Positions 15,007 through 23,690 are shown, counted from the first letter of the stretch. The stretch is DNA of 28,260 bases from Bacteroides sp. CAG:530 (GCA_000434735.1 FR881197.1:1-28260), one strand, 5' to 3'. Translations and numbers: made by a program. The notes: generated from the sequence alone by a model not told the origin.

Positions 15007-16509
15007 TTATAGCTTCACGCTTTTCTTTACTGCTTTAGATTCGTTTTTCAATCGGTTTAGTGCAGTAACCACGTACTTATATTTTGAATCGCCGTTGGTG
15101 TAAGGCAACTTATAGAACGTGTTGCGTGTTATGGTTACAATGTGTGTAGCGTCGTTCAGGTTGATTTTTTCTTTCTTGCCGAATCTGTACACTACATATT
15201 CTACGGCTTCGTCCATTACGTGTTTTGCATTAGGAGCAGTCCAGAATAGGATATAACCGTCGGGGGTCCATATCGGTTTCAGCTTTTTAACTTTATCGGG
15301 AGCCTTAGAATAGATGAAAGGCGATGCCGGTACTATTGCCGGGTATTTGTGATATACGCTTGTCAGCATGTCGCGATATCCACCTTTGTTTTCTACCACA
15401 GCGGCTGCATACCATTGGCAGCTACCTTGTACGGTAGGGAATGCACGTTGTAATTTATATTTAGCTGGCATTTGGTTTTGGTTGGGATTCTGTAAATCCG
15501 CCTTCGTTACTGTACGCACTACGTCTTGACCGATAAACAACGGACGTGCTGATGAATTACGTGCCCACCAGCGAATCAGCTTGTCATAATCGGCTGCCGG
15601 ATGACCAATCTCCCAGTATATTTGAGGTATGTTATAATCTACCCAACCATTGTTTACCCACAGCAGAACGTCGGCATACAGGTCGTCGTAGTTCTGAAGT
15701 CCGTTTGTATCGCTTCCGTTAGGGTTCGATTTCTTATTGCGGTAGATACCGAACGGTGATACACCGAATTTTACCCACGGTTTGCAGGCGTGTATTGTTT
15801 CGTGCAGTTCTTTCATCAGCACGTTCACGTTATCACGACGCCAATCGCCACGGTTGCTGAATCCGCGTCCGTATTCCGCAAAGCTCAGGTTATCTGGAAA
15901 ATCTACTCCGTTTACAGGGTACGGATAGAAATAATCGTCTACATGGATGGCGTCTACATCATAGCGCGATACGATGTCGCGTACTATCTTACAGATATAC
16001 TTGCGCGATTCAGGATATCCCGGGTCGAAATATAGCTGACCTCCGTATTCTACAAACAAAGACGGGTTCTTTTTATACGGATGTATGGGCGAAAGTGCTG
16101 TAGTACCTTTAGTCTTAGCTCGGTAAGGGTTTATCCATGCATGAAGCTCCATGCAACGCTTATGGCACTCGTCTATCATAAACTGAAGCGGATCCCACAT
16201 GGGGCTTGGCGGAAGACCTTGTACTCCTGTAAGGAAACGGCTCCACGGTTCGTATTGCGACTGATAGAGTGCATCGCACTCGGCGCGTACCTGAAAAATC
16301 ACAGCGTTAATGCCGGCACCTTTCAGATTATCGAGCTGCTTAATCAGTGTAGATTTCATTACTTGGGGCGACATGCCCTGGAATTGTCCGTTTACGCATT
16401 GTATCCATGCGCCTCTAAATTCACGTTTAGGATAAGCCTGTTGAGCTGTAGCACTGATAATGCAGAGCAGAAGCAATGCCGACAGCACGCTGAAAAATCT
16501 TTGTTTCAT
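15007..16509 (-). CDS. Secreted GHL10/DUF187 glycosidase (DigH/YngK-like)
   Basis: This is a secreted glycosyl-hydrolase-like protein of 500 aa. A type I signal peptide (about 1-23, ATAQQ) is followed by the GHL10 domain from FRGAWIQCVN (31-40) to about residue 390. Family blocks are AGINAVIFQVRAECDALYQS, LHAWINPYR (122-130), DVDAIHVDDYFYPYP (184-198, with likely catalytic-site aspartates) and FGVSPFGIYRN. A fibronectin-III-like C-terminal domain spans about 405-500 (GYILFWTAP, YVVYRFG, YKYVVTALN). E. coli DigH (YddW) of this family cleaves peptide-free peptidoglycan glycan strands, so cell-wall turnover is the best inferred role; an extracellular glycan is an alternative. The gene is divergent from the SLC13 gene and has its own -7 element. 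It does not look like part of the PUL. Confidence 0.88.
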   Translation of the reverse strand: MKQRFFSVLSALLLLCIISATAQQAYPKREFRGAWIQCVNGQFQGMSPQVMKSTLIKQLDNLKGAGINAVIFQVRAECDALYQSQYEPWSRFLTGVQGLPPSPMWDPLQFMIDECHKRCMELHAWINPYRAKTKGTTALSPIHPYKKNPSLFVEYGGQLYFDPGYPESRKYICKIVRDIVSRYDVDAIHVDDYFYPYPVNGVDFPDNLSFAEYGRGFSNRGDWRRDNVNVLMKELHETIHACKPWVKFGVSPFGIYRNKKSNPNGSDTNGLQNYDDLYADVLLWVNNGWVDYNIPQIYWEIGHPAADYDKLIRWWARNSSARPLFIGQDVVRTVTKADLQNPNQNQMPAKYKLQRAFPTVQGSCQWYAAAVVENKGGYRDMLTSVYHKYPAIVPASPFIYSKAPDKVKKLKPIWTPDGYILFWTAPNAKHVMDEAVEYVVYRFGKKEKINLNDATHIVTITRNTFYKLPYTNGDSKYKYVVTALNRLKNESKAVKKSVKL

Positions 16510-16542
16510 CGGTTTAAAACATACATATATTAATTATGCAGA

Positions 16543-16550
16543 CAAAGATA
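16543..16550 (-). promoter_or_regulatory. -7 element for the DUF187 gene
   Basis: On the minus strand TATCTTTG is an exact match to TAnnTTTG, 33 bp upstream of the ATG at 16509. It gives a leader of roughly 28 nt. Confidence 0.65.
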
Positions 16551-16609
16551 GATAAATAGAATCAGAAACGGAAAACTTGTCTATATCAAAAAAGATGGAA
16601 TAAAAATCT

Positions 16610-16617
16610 TATCTTTG
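16610..16617 (+). promoter_or_regulatory. -7 element for the SLC13-ABC transporter operon
   Basis: TATCTTTG followed by CAA is an exact match to the Bacteroides -7 consensus, 59 bp before the SLC13 ATG. No convincing -33 element was seen. It is divergent from the DUF187 promoter at 16543-16550. Confidence 0.65.
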
Positions 16618-16676
16618 CAATATAGATATATAATAAAGAGTACTAACCTGATTTTTACAACACATTAATTATCATT

Positions 16677-18536
16677 ATGCTTATTACTACAATCTTAATT
16701 CTTGTTGTTACGGCAGCATTCTTTGTTGCCGGAAAATTACGATCCGATTTGGTGGCGCTATGCTCATTATTGGCTTTACTTATATTTCAAATATTGACTC
16801 CCGAAGAGGCGTTGTCGGGTTTCTCAAACTCAGTGGTCATCATGATGGTGGGGCTGTTTGTTGTGGGAGGAGCGATCTTTCAGACAGGCTTGGCAAAGAT
16901 GATAAGTAGCAAGATTCTGAATTTAGCCGGCACTAGTGAATTGAGACTGTTCTTGTTGGTTATGTTGGTTACTGCTTCTATAGGTGCGTTTGTAAGCAAT
17001 ACCGGAACTGTGGCATTGATGCTTCCTATCGTTGTAAGTATGGCGGTAAATGCGGGAAGCAGTCCGCGCCGTTTGCTTATGCCGTTGGCCTTCGCCAGCA
17101 GTATGGGTGGTATGATGACGCTTATCGGTACGCCGCCCAACTTGATTATTCAGGATACATTGGTTCACGCAGGGTTTCCGTCGCTTTCATTCTTCTCATT
17201 CCTGCCTGTAGGATTGGTTTGTATCACCGTGGGTATATTAGTGTTGTTGCCTCTTACCCGTTGGTTCTTGGCTCCGAAGAAGAAAGAGGGGGCAATGCAA
17301 GATTCCGGCAAGACTCTCGATCAGTTGGTAAAAGAATACGGACTGTCGGACAATTTGTTCCGCTTGAAGGCGGTAGCCGATTCGGAAGCTATCGGTAAGA
17401 CGGTTGTCGACTTGGATGTACATCGTAAATATGGTATCAATATATTGGAAATCCGTCGCGATAACGGTTCTCAGCATCGTTTCCTTCGTACTGTAACTCA
17501 GCAATTAGCTTCTTCGGATGCTGTGCTTGAGGCTGGCGACGTGCTTTACGTATCGGGCAATATCACCGATACTCAGCGTTTGGCTGCCGATTTCGGATTT
17601 AAAATGATGGATATCAGTAGTCCGGAAACAGGGCACTCTAATCCGTCGCTCGATTTCTACGATATAGGTATTGCCGAGATTCTGCTGATGCCTTCTTCAT
17701 CAATTGTGGGTCAGACGGTAGTAGAAGCCGGATTCCGCGCTAAGTTTAATATCAATGTATTGGGAATCCGCCGTAAGAAAGACTATCTGCTTAACGATTT
17801 GGGTAGCGTTAAGTTGCACAGTGGCGATGTATTGCTGGTGCAGGGCGACTGGAAAGACATCGCTCGCCTGGAGCACGAAGATACAGAATGGGTGGTGTTA
17901 GGACAGCCGCTTAAGCAGGCAGCCGAAGTTACCTTAGATTATAAAGCACCTTTGGCAGCTACTATCATGATTCTTATGGTGGCGCTTATGGTGTTCGACT
18001 GGATTCCGGTGGCTCCGGTAACAGCAGTTATGATAGCCGGTGTACTGATGGTGCTTACCGGATGCTTCCGTAGCGTTGAGGCTGCGTATAAAACCATCAA
18101 TTGGGAAACGATAGTATTGTTTGCCGCTATGCTACCTATGTCGCATGCGTTGGAGAAAACTGGAGCTTCGGCTTGGATTTCGGATGCGTTGGTACAGAGC
18201 ATGGGCGGTAGCGGACCAATCGTTTTGTTGGCAGGAGTATATTTCACAACCTCGCTCATGACCATGTTTATCAGTAACACGGTTACTGCTGTGCTTATGG
18301 CTCCCATCGCATTGCAGAGTGCCATAAGTATAGGCGTTAGTCCTGTTCCATACTTGTTTGCAGTAACCGTAGCCGCAAGTATGTGTTTTGCTTCGCCTTT
18401 CTCTACTCCGCCTAACGCATTGGTGATGCCTGCCGGACAATATACATTTATGGATTATATAAAGGTGGGACTTCCGTTGCAGATAATTATGGGATTGGTT
18501 ATGATAGCTGTACTTCCGTTGCTATTCCCGTTTTGA
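16677..18536 (+). CDS. SLC13/DASS-family anion carrier with two internal RCK_C (TrkA-C) domains
   Basis: This is an inner-membrane transporter of 619 aa. Two membrane halves (about 1-200 and 425-619) surround a cytoplasmic insert. Each half has an SNT motif (S107-T109 and S533-T535) and a proline-rich anion/sodium-site loop (IGTPPN at 150-155, STPPNALV at 576-583), the duplicated architecture of the DASS fold. The insert carries two RCK_C domains, about 228-300 (NILEIRRDNG) and about 328-400 (NVLGIRRKKD, GDVLLVQGD), which usually bind a regulatory ligand. Likely substrates are dicarboxylates, citrate, sulfate or another oxyanion; the sequence does not decide. A gap of only 34 bp to the following lipoprotein gene suggests one transcript with an iron/cobalamin-class ABC importer. 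Confidence 0.9.
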   Translation: MLITTILILVVTAAFFVAGKLRSDLVALCSLLALLIFQILTPEEALSGFSNSVVIMMVGLFVVGGAIFQTGLAKMISSKILNLAGTSELRLFLLVMLVTASIGAFVSNTGTVALMLPIVVSMAVNAGSSPRRLLMPLAFASSMGGMMTLIGTPPNLIIQDTLVHAGFPSLSFFSFLPVGLVCITVGILVLLPLTRWFLAPKKKEGAMQDSGKTLDQLVKEYGLSDNLFRLKAVADSEAIGKTVVDLDVHRKYGINILEIRRDNGSQHRFLRTVTQQLASSDAVLEAGDVLYVSGNITDTQRLAADFGFKMMDISSPETGHSNPSLDFYDIGIAEILLMPSSSIVGQTVVEAGFRAKFNINVLGIRRKKDYLLNDLGSVKLHSGDVLLVQGDWKDIARLEHEDTEWVVLGQPLKQAAEVTLDYKAPLAATIMILMVALMVFDWIPVAPVTAVMIAGVLMVLTGCFRSVEAAYKTINWETIVLFAAMLPMSHALEKTGASAWISDALVQSMGGSGPIVLLAGVYFTTSLMTMFISNTVTAVLMAPIALQSAISIGVSPVPYLFAVTVAASMCFASPFSTPPNALVMPAGQYTFMDYIKVGLPLQIIMGLVMIAVLPLLFPF

Positions 18537-18570
18537 TTTGGTACTTGAATAAAAGATTAGAGAAGTAAAA

Positions 18571-19707
18571 ATGAAAAAGTTCGCGTTATTGATTCCTGCA
18601 ATAATCGCATTGATAGTCTGTTCCGCTTGTTTCCATAAAGGCGTAACAGATGCTGAGGCGATGCCTGGCGATACGCTGTCTATGCGTTACGCTCATTATG
18701 TAAGTATTGTAAAATACCCCGATTTCATAAAAGCCGATGTGCGTAACCCATGGGATACGACGCGTGTGCTGCATACTTATGTGTTGGTAGAAAAGAGTAA
18801 GTCTTTGCCCGACAGTTTGCCTAAGGGTACGGTGGTGCGTACGCCGTTAAGCAAATCTTTGGTTTATTCTTCCGTGCATTGCAGTCTATTATCTGAATTA
18901 GGAGCCGAAAATGCGATAGGTGGCGTGTGCGACTTATCGTATATCTCTTTGCCCTTCATTCAAGAAGGTTGCCGTCAGGGTAAGATAATCGATGCCGGAA
19001 ACAGTATGAATCCTACCATCGAAAAGGTGATTGAGATGCAGCCCGATGCCATTCTGCTTTCTCCGTTCGAGAACAGTGGGGGATATGGCAGAATAGAAAA
19101 ATTAGGAATACCCATAATAGAATGTGCGGATTATATGGAGCTTTCTCCGTTGGGCCGTGCCGAGTGGATGCGATTCTTCAGCTTGCTATACGGAAAGGAA
19201 ACGCAGGCCGATTCGTTGTTTAACAATGTAGAAACTGCTTACTGCTCGTTGTGCGATAAGGTGAAAGACGTAAAAGAACGAAAGACTGTTTTTAGTGAAC
19301 TGAAAAGCTCATCGGCATGGTATGTACCAGGCGGAAAAAGCACTATGGCTCGTTTGTTTGCCGATGCCGGAGCCGATTATATTTTCTCGGACACACAGCA
19401 AAGCGGCTCGATACCATTATCGTTCGAGACTGTGCTAGACCGTGCGCAGAAAGCCGACTTCTGGTTGATTAAATATAATCAGGCTAAAGATAAGACTTAT
19501 AGCGAATTGAAATCCGACTATGAACCCTATACACGCTTCGAAGCATATAAGAAGCGTTGTGTTTACGGATGTAATACTGGGCGCATTCTGTTTTATGAGA
19601 ACACGCCGTTTCATCCCGAACGCTTGCTGAAAGATTTGATTTCGGTATTCTATCCAGAGAAACTGGAAGGCTATGTTCCGGTTTATTTCTCTAAACTTGC
19701 AGAGTGA
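18571..19707 (+). CDS. ABC transporter substrate-binding lipoprotein (cobalamin/iron-complex class)
   Basis: This is a BtuF/FecB-fold binding protein of 378 aa. A short signal peptide ends in the lipobox-like VCSAC with C20 as lipid attachment site; the cysteine at -3 is unusual. Two lobes are recognisable: GAENAIGGVCDLSYI followed by PTIEKVIEMQPDAILLSP, and SSAWYVPGGKSTMARLFADAGADYIF followed by KADFWLIKYN. Longer members of this kind are common in Bacteroidetes. It is followed by permease and ATPase genes with overlap or 19-bp spacing, so the three form one importer. Ligands in this class include cobalamin, haem and siderophores. No cobalamin riboswitch is visible in the 34-bp gap upstream. 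Confidence 0.87.
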   Translation: MKKFALLIPAIIALIVCSACFHKGVTDAEAMPGDTLSMRYAHYVSIVKYPDFIKADVRNPWDTTRVLHTYVLVEKSKSLPDSLPKGTVVRTPLSKSLVYSSVHCSLLSELGAENAIGGVCDLSYISLPFIQEGCRQGKIIDAGNSMNPTIEKVIEMQPDAILLSPFENSGGYGRIEKLGIPIIECADYMELSPLGRAEWMRFFSLLYGKETQADSLFNNVETAYCSLCDKVKDVKERKTVFSELKSSSAWYVPGGKSTMARLFADAGADYIFSDTQQSGSIPLSFETVLDRAQKADFWLIKYNQAKDKTYSELKSDYEPYTRFEAYKKRCVYGCNTGRILFYENTPFHPERLLKDLISVFYPEKLEGYVPVYFSKLAE

Positions 19708-20750
19708 TGAAAGGCGTTAAGATGGGAAAAGGCTACGCATATTCTTTGTTGCTGTTGGTAGTAACGGCTCTGTTTTTTGCCGCCAATTTATTTTGGGGAG
19801 CGGTAGACATACCTTATGGCGCCGTGATAGACATATTGAGCGGACGTGAGACCGACCATCAGAGTTGGGCGTATATAATATGGGAATCGCGCTTACCACA
19901 GTGTGTTACAGCGTTACTATGCGGTGCTGCTCTGTCGGTTTCGGGACTCATGCTTCAAACCGTCTTCTATAACCCGTTGGCCGATTCTTCCATCTTGGGC
20001 ATAAGTTCTGGCTCCAGTTTAGGAGTAGCCATTGTGATGCTGATAGGTGGAGGCAGTTTGTTTTCAGGCGATTTTGTTTTGTCAGGCTTCTGGGCACTTG
20101 TTGTTTCCGCCTTCTTAGGAGCCGTTGTAGTGATAGCTATTCTACTTTCTCTTTCGGCATTGATAAAGAACAGCGTTATGCTGCTCATTGCCGGCATTAT
20201 GATAGGCTACGTAGTATCTTCCGTCATATCATTGATGAACTTTTTCTCTACCGACGAAGGCGTACACTCTTTCGTTATGTGGGGATTAGGAAATTTCAGC
20301 GGAGTATCATTGTCGCGGTTGCCTTGGTTCTCAGGCTTAATCTGCGTAGGATTACTCTTGTCCTTATTGCTTGTAAAACCACTTAACGCCTTGTTGCTTG
20401 GCGTGCGCTATGCCGAAAATTTAGGAGTCAATATCCGTCGTACTCGCAATGAACTGCTTTTCGTTACCGGTTTGCTTACTGCGGTTACTACTGCCTATTG
20501 CGGCCCTGTGTCTTTTATCGGCTTGGCGGTACCCCATATAGCCCGTATGTTACTCGGCTCGTCAAATCACAACTCACTGTTGCCGGTTTCATTGATGGCA
20601 GGTAGTGCAGTAGCCTTGTTCTGTAATCTGATATGCGTATTGCCGGGCGAGATGGGAATTATACCTCTTAATGCTGTTACCCCTATAGTCGGTGCTCCTG
20701 TAGTTATCTATGTAATTATAAACCGTCGCAGGTTGCAGTATTTTAATTAA
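19707..20750 (+). CDS. FecCD-family ABC permease
   Basis: This is an inner-membrane permease of 347 aa with about ten hydrophobic segments. The family signatures ESRLPQCVTALLCGAALSVSG near the N-terminus, FYNPLADSSILGISSGSSLG and GPVSFIGLAVPHIARMLLG in the second half are clear; the last includes the cytoplasmic loop that contacts the ATPase. The ATG at 19707 overlaps the stop codon of the lipoprotein gene by one base, which implies translational coupling. A GTG at 19704 and a second ATG at 19722 are alternative starts. Confidence 0.93.
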   Translation: MKGVKMGKGYAYSLLLLVVTALFFAANLFWGAVDIPYGAVIDILSGRETDHQSWAYIIWESRLPQCVTALLCGAALSVSGLMLQTVFYNPLADSSILGISSGSSLGVAIVMLIGGGSLFSGDFVLSGFWALVVSAFLGAVVVIAILLSLSALIKNSVMLLIAGIMIGYVVSSVISLMNFFSTDEGVHSFVMWGLGNFSGVSLSRLPWFSGLICVGLLLSLLLVKPLNALLLGVRYAENLGVNIRRTRNELLFVTGLLTAVTTAYCGPVSFIGLAVPHIARMLLGSSNHNSLLPVSLMAGSAVALFCNLICVLPGEMGIIPLNAVTPIVGAPVVIYVIINRRRLQYFN

Positions 20751-20769
20751 TCAACGCAAATAAAATCTC

Positions 20770-21804
20770 ATGAAAGAATATTCGCTTATAGCTGAGGCTC
20801 ATAATTTGTCGATAGGATATAAGGGCAAGCGTGGTGTTAATGCCGTGGTTCATTCGGGCATCAACTTTAGTCTGCATGGAGGCGAGTTGGTTTGCTTGCT
20901 TGGTGCCAATGGTGCCGGAAAATCTACGTTGCTCCGTACTATGGCTGCCGTTCAGCCGGCATTGGTGGGCGATATATCACTGATGGGTAGCCCTTGTCAG
21001 AGCTATAGTGAACGAGAGCGTTCGCGACTGATTGGCATAGTACTTACAGAGCGCACTCATGCCGGCGGATTAACCGTGCGCGAGTTGGTTGCTTTAGGAC
21101 GTCAGCCTTATACAGGTTTCTTTGGTAGACTGAACAAAGTAGATGAAGAGAAGATAGACTATGCGATACAAGCCGTAGGCATGTGTAATAAAGCCAGTAG
21201 CTATGTAGCCGAACTCTCTGATGGTGAACGTCAAAAAGCGATGATAGCCAAAGCCTTGGTACAAGAGTGCCCGCTTATTTTGCTTGACGAGCCTACAGCC
21301 TTCCTCGATGTGGTGAGCCGTATAGAGATAATGACCCTGCTGCATAAGTTGGCGGTAGAAGAGGGTAGAGCTATACTTCTGTCTACACACGATGTAGAGC
21401 AAGCGTTGGTCTTGGCTGATAAGCTATGGCTCCTTTCTAAAGAAAGTGGATTAGTGTGCGGAAATACCGAAGACTTGATTCTTTCTAACGCAATGGATAA
21501 GTTGTTCCCCCACGAAGAAATTTGTTTCGACTTGCTTCACGGTGGATATTCGCCCGTGGTACATGGCGATAAATGTTTATTGCTTACCGCAGCCGATGAT
21601 GTATTGCTACACTGGACTCGCAACGCCCTTAACCGAAATGGTTGGCTTGGTGCTGATGCCCGTAATGAAGAATCGGCACAAGATATGCTTCGACTGGAAG
21701 TTCGTTCCGCAGATTGCTTATTGCTTACATCAGAAGGAAAGACACATACCTACACCACTTTTCAGCAGATGCTTGATGCACTGAAGAATCATTATTCCGA
21801 ATAA
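20770..21804 (+). CDS. ABC transporter ATPase (FecE/BtuD class) with C-terminal extension
   Basis: This is the cytoplasmic ATPase of the importer, 344 aa. The motifs are Walker A GANGAGKST (45-53), signature LSDGE (149-153), Walker B LILLDE (169-174) and the switch His in STHD (H207). The normal FecE-like domain ends near residue 260. About 80 further residues follow (including LLLTAADDVLLHWTRNALNR and LEVRSADCLLLTSEG) that are not part of the ATPase fold; they look like a small folded regulatory or dimerisation domain that I do not recognise. The last 13 bp overlap the convergent namZ-like gene. Confidence 0.92.
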   Translation: MKEYSLIAEAHNLSIGYKGKRGVNAVVHSGINFSLHGGELVCLLGANGAGKSTLLRTMAAVQPALVGDISLMGSPCQSYSERERSRLIGIVLTERTHAGGLTVRELVALGRQPYTGFFGRLNKVDEEKIDYAIQAVGMCNKASSYVAELSDGERQKAMIAKALVQECPLILLDEPTAFLDVVSRIEIMTLLHKLAVEEGRAILLSTHDVEQALVLADKLWLLSKESGLVCGNTEDLILSNAMDKLFPHEEICFDLLHGGYSPVVHGDKCLLLTAADDVLLHWTRNALNRNGWLGADARNEESAQDMLRLEVRSADCLLLTSEGKTHTYTTFQQMLDALKNHYSE

Positions 21805-22991
21805 AGAAGGTACTTCAGTCTTATCTGTCGGTACGCTTCGAGCTGTTTCGCCCATGTTGCTTCTATTTCTCGGTAATCCACGCCTTGCATCATGGATTTA
21901 CGTACTTTGTCGGTACCCATTAGCAGGTCGAATGTTTGCGAGCGACTGAAGAACGTGTTTCCTAATCCTTTCTTTGCATACATTTTATAAATGCCGCATA
22001 CATAGCGTAGCGTGAATCCGCATGGCGTATCTTTAGTGAACGATATGCCATAGCAAGTCTTTCCATGATGCATGGGATGCTTATCCCAGCCTTTTAATGG
22101 GATGGGAGTAAACGATATAGTATCAGTCTCCGGAAATGCGGTGAGTAATGCCTTCGATTGATTCTTAAGCACCGGACTGCCTATTCTGCTGAACGGATGA
22201 TACGTGCCTCTGCCCACACTGACTGCCGTACCTTCAAAAGGACAGAGCGAGGCGTAACAAGCTATAGACTTATCGTCTGGAAGATTAGGCGATGGCTTTA
22301 TAGGCAGAGAGTAAGGCTGATGATGTTTCCAATCCTTTACCGTAACCACTTGCAACTTACACTTCAGAGAGTCGCCAAGCCAGTGCTCGCCGTTTATCAT
22401 TTGTGCCAATTCGCCCACAGTGCATCCGTGTAATATCGGTATGGGTAACATTCCCACAAAACTCTTGAATTTTCTTTCACGTATCGGTCCTGCTATATAA
22501 TCGCATGGGTTGGGGCGATCTAATACCATTACCTCTTTGCCATATTGTGCGCAAGCCTGCATTACATAATATAAGGTGCTGATGTACGTATAAAATCGTG
22601 CGCCCACATCCTGAATATCGAACACCACTATATCCGTCTTCTCCAGTTGCGCATTCGTAGGCTTCTTATGAGTACCGTATAGAGAGTAGATAGGCAGATT
22701 GGTACGTATATCGCGTCCGTTGCTTACGGTTTCTCCGGCATCGGCATTACCACGAATACCATGTTCCGGAGCAAAAAGAGCGGTTAGTTTTACACCCGAA
22801 GCCATAAGCGTATCCGCCAAATGCGTTCCCGCAACAATCGATGTATGGTTTACAACCAACGCCACACGTTTCCCTTTTAGAAGAGGAAGATAAATCTCTG
22901 TTTGTTCTGCGCCCATGCGAGGCTGAGCATAAGTTGCTTTGCCCAATGTAAGGCAAAGGAAAAATATAAGATATTTTATGGCTGTTTTCAT
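21792..22991 (-). CDS. NamZ-like exo-beta-N-acetylmuramidase (DUF1343)
   Basis: This is a secreted DUF1343 protein of 399 aa from the preferred ATG at 22991, which gives a clean signal peptide (MKTAIKYLIFFLCLTLGKATYAQ); an ATG eight codons upstream is less likely because it adds polar residues before it. Family blocks are GKRVALVVNHTSIV, LFAPEHGIRG, DIVVFDIQDVGARFYTYIS, VMVLDRPNP, CPFEGTAVSVGRGT and HHGKTCYGI. Bacillus subtilis NamZ (YbbC) of this family removes N-acetylmuramic acid from the non-reducing end of peptidoglycan fragments, so cell-wall recycling is the likely role. It shares a palindromic promoter region with the divergent HD gene and overlaps the ABC ATPase gene tail to tail. 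Confidence 0.9.
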   Translation of the reverse strand: MKTAIKYLIFFLCLTLGKATYAQPRMGAEQTEIYLPLLKGKRVALVVNHTSIVAGTHLADTLMASGVKLTALFAPEHGIRGNADAGETVSNGRDIRTNLPIYSLYGTHKKPTNAQLEKTDIVVFDIQDVGARFYTYISTLYYVMQACAQYGKEVMVLDRPNPCDYIAGPIRERKFKSFVGMLPIPILHGCTVGELAQMINGEHWLGDSLKCKLQVVTVKDWKHHQPYSLPIKPSPNLPDDKSIACYASLCPFEGTAVSVGRGTYHPFSRIGSPVLKNQSKALLTAFPETDTISFTPIPLKGWDKHPMHHGKTCYGISFTKDTPCGFTLRYVCGIYKMYAKKGLGNTFFSRSQTFDLLMGTDKVRKSMMQGVDYREIEATWAKQLEAYRQIRLKYLLYSE

Positions 22992-23000
22992 GGTTATTCC

Positions 23001-23020
23001 TACTTTTGTATACAAATGTA
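23001..23020. promoter_or_regulatory. Palindromic overlapping divergent promoters (namZ-like and HD gene)
   Basis: TACTTTTGTATACAAATGTA is a 20-bp palindrome with one mismatched pair, centred on GTATAC. Its left half gives TACTTTTG on the plus strand (23001-23008) and its right half gives TACATTTG on the minus strand (23020-23013). Both match TAnnTTTG. Transcription would start on opposite sides of the same palindrome, with leaders of about 15-30 nt to the ATGs at 22991 (minus) and 23043 (plus). Confidence 0.6.
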
Positions 23021-23042
23021 TAAATTAATTTCAATTGAAAAT

Positions 23043-23579
23043 ATGAATCCGCTTACTCTGATTGATAAATATTACCCCGTAGAAAATGAGTTGAAACACA
23101 TTCTGCTTGTACACAGCCAGTCGGTTGCCGATAAAGCCGTGGCATTAGCTCGTAAACATCCGGAATTAGATATCGATATTGATTTTGTTTACGAGGCAGC
23201 CATGCTTCACGATATCGGCATATTCGAGACCGATGCCGAAGGCATTCAGTGCTTTGGTACTCATCCTTACATCTGCCACGGTTATTTGGGAGCGGAGTTG
23301 GTTCGCAAAGAAGGTTTCCCGCGTCATGCCTTGGTGTGCGAACGTCATACGGGAGCAGGATTATCATTGAAAGAGATTGAAGAACAGAACCTTCCTATTC
23401 CGCATCGCGATATGTTGCCTGTTAGTCTGGAAGAGCAACTGATATGCTTTGCCGACAAGTTCTTCTCTAAAACCAAACTTGATAAAGAAAAGTCGGTAGA
23501 GAAAGCCCGTAAGAGCGTAGCCAAATACGGAGAAGACGGAGCGGCACGTTTCGACCATTGGTGCGAGTTGTTTTTATAA
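23043..23579 (+). CDS. HD-domain phosphohydrolase
   Basis: This is a predicted cytosolic metal-dependent phosphohydrolase of 178 aa. The HD pattern is complete: H24 (LLVHSQSVADKA), H56-D57 (AAMLHDIGI), histidines H74, H79 and H102 (CERHTGAG) and a distal D138 (CFADKFFSK). The extra histidines fit a metal-rich site. The open frame extends upstream to 22902, but that would cross the promoter palindrome and the divergent gene, so ATG 23043 is chosen. Substrates of small HD proteins range from nucleotides to phosphoesters, and the sequence does not decide. Confidence 0.85.
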   Translation: MNPLTLIDKYYPVENELKHILLVHSQSVADKAVALARKHPELDIDIDFVYEAAMLHDIGIFETDAEGIQCFGTHPYICHGYLGAELVRKEGFPRHALVCERHTGAGLSLKEIEEQNLPIPHRDMLPVSLEEQLICFADKFFSKTKLDKEKSVEKARKSVAKYGEDGAARFDHWCELFL

Positions 23580-23604
23580 GTCCATAACTCTAAAAAATAC
23601 ATTA

Positions 23605-23617
23605 AAAGGAATCCTTT
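23605..23617. repeat. Short palindrome upstream of lptD
   Basis: AAAGGA-A-TCCTTT is a 13-bp perfect palindrome in the 111-bp gap between the HD gene and lptD, 25 bp before the -7 element. The one-base centre makes an RNA hairpin unlikely; an operator is possible. Confidence 0.3.
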
Positions 23618-23642
23618 ACAATGTTTATTGACGGATAATGCT

Positions 23643-23650
23643 TACTTTTG
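23643..23650 (+). promoter_or_regulatory. -7 element for lptD
   Basis: TACTTTTG, followed by C, matches TAnnTTTG 40 bp before the lptD ATG. It suggests lptD is transcribed on its own rather than from the HD promoter. Confidence 0.6.
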
Positions 23651-23690
23651 CAGGCGTATTGCGAAATGATAGTAGCGAAAAAAAGAATAA

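Noticed and set aside
16081..16533. 150-aa plus-strand frame inside the DUF187 gene
   Set aside because: It is an antisense shadow; the minus-strand product has a signal peptide and family motifs.
18537..18570. Cobalamin riboswitch before the ABC importer
   Set aside because: Only 34 bp separate the genes, too short for that riboswitch, and no such structure is visible before the operon.
22902..23042. Upstream extension of the HD gene
   Set aside because: It runs across the divergent namZ-like 5' end and the promoter palindrome; the family-like protein begins at 23043.
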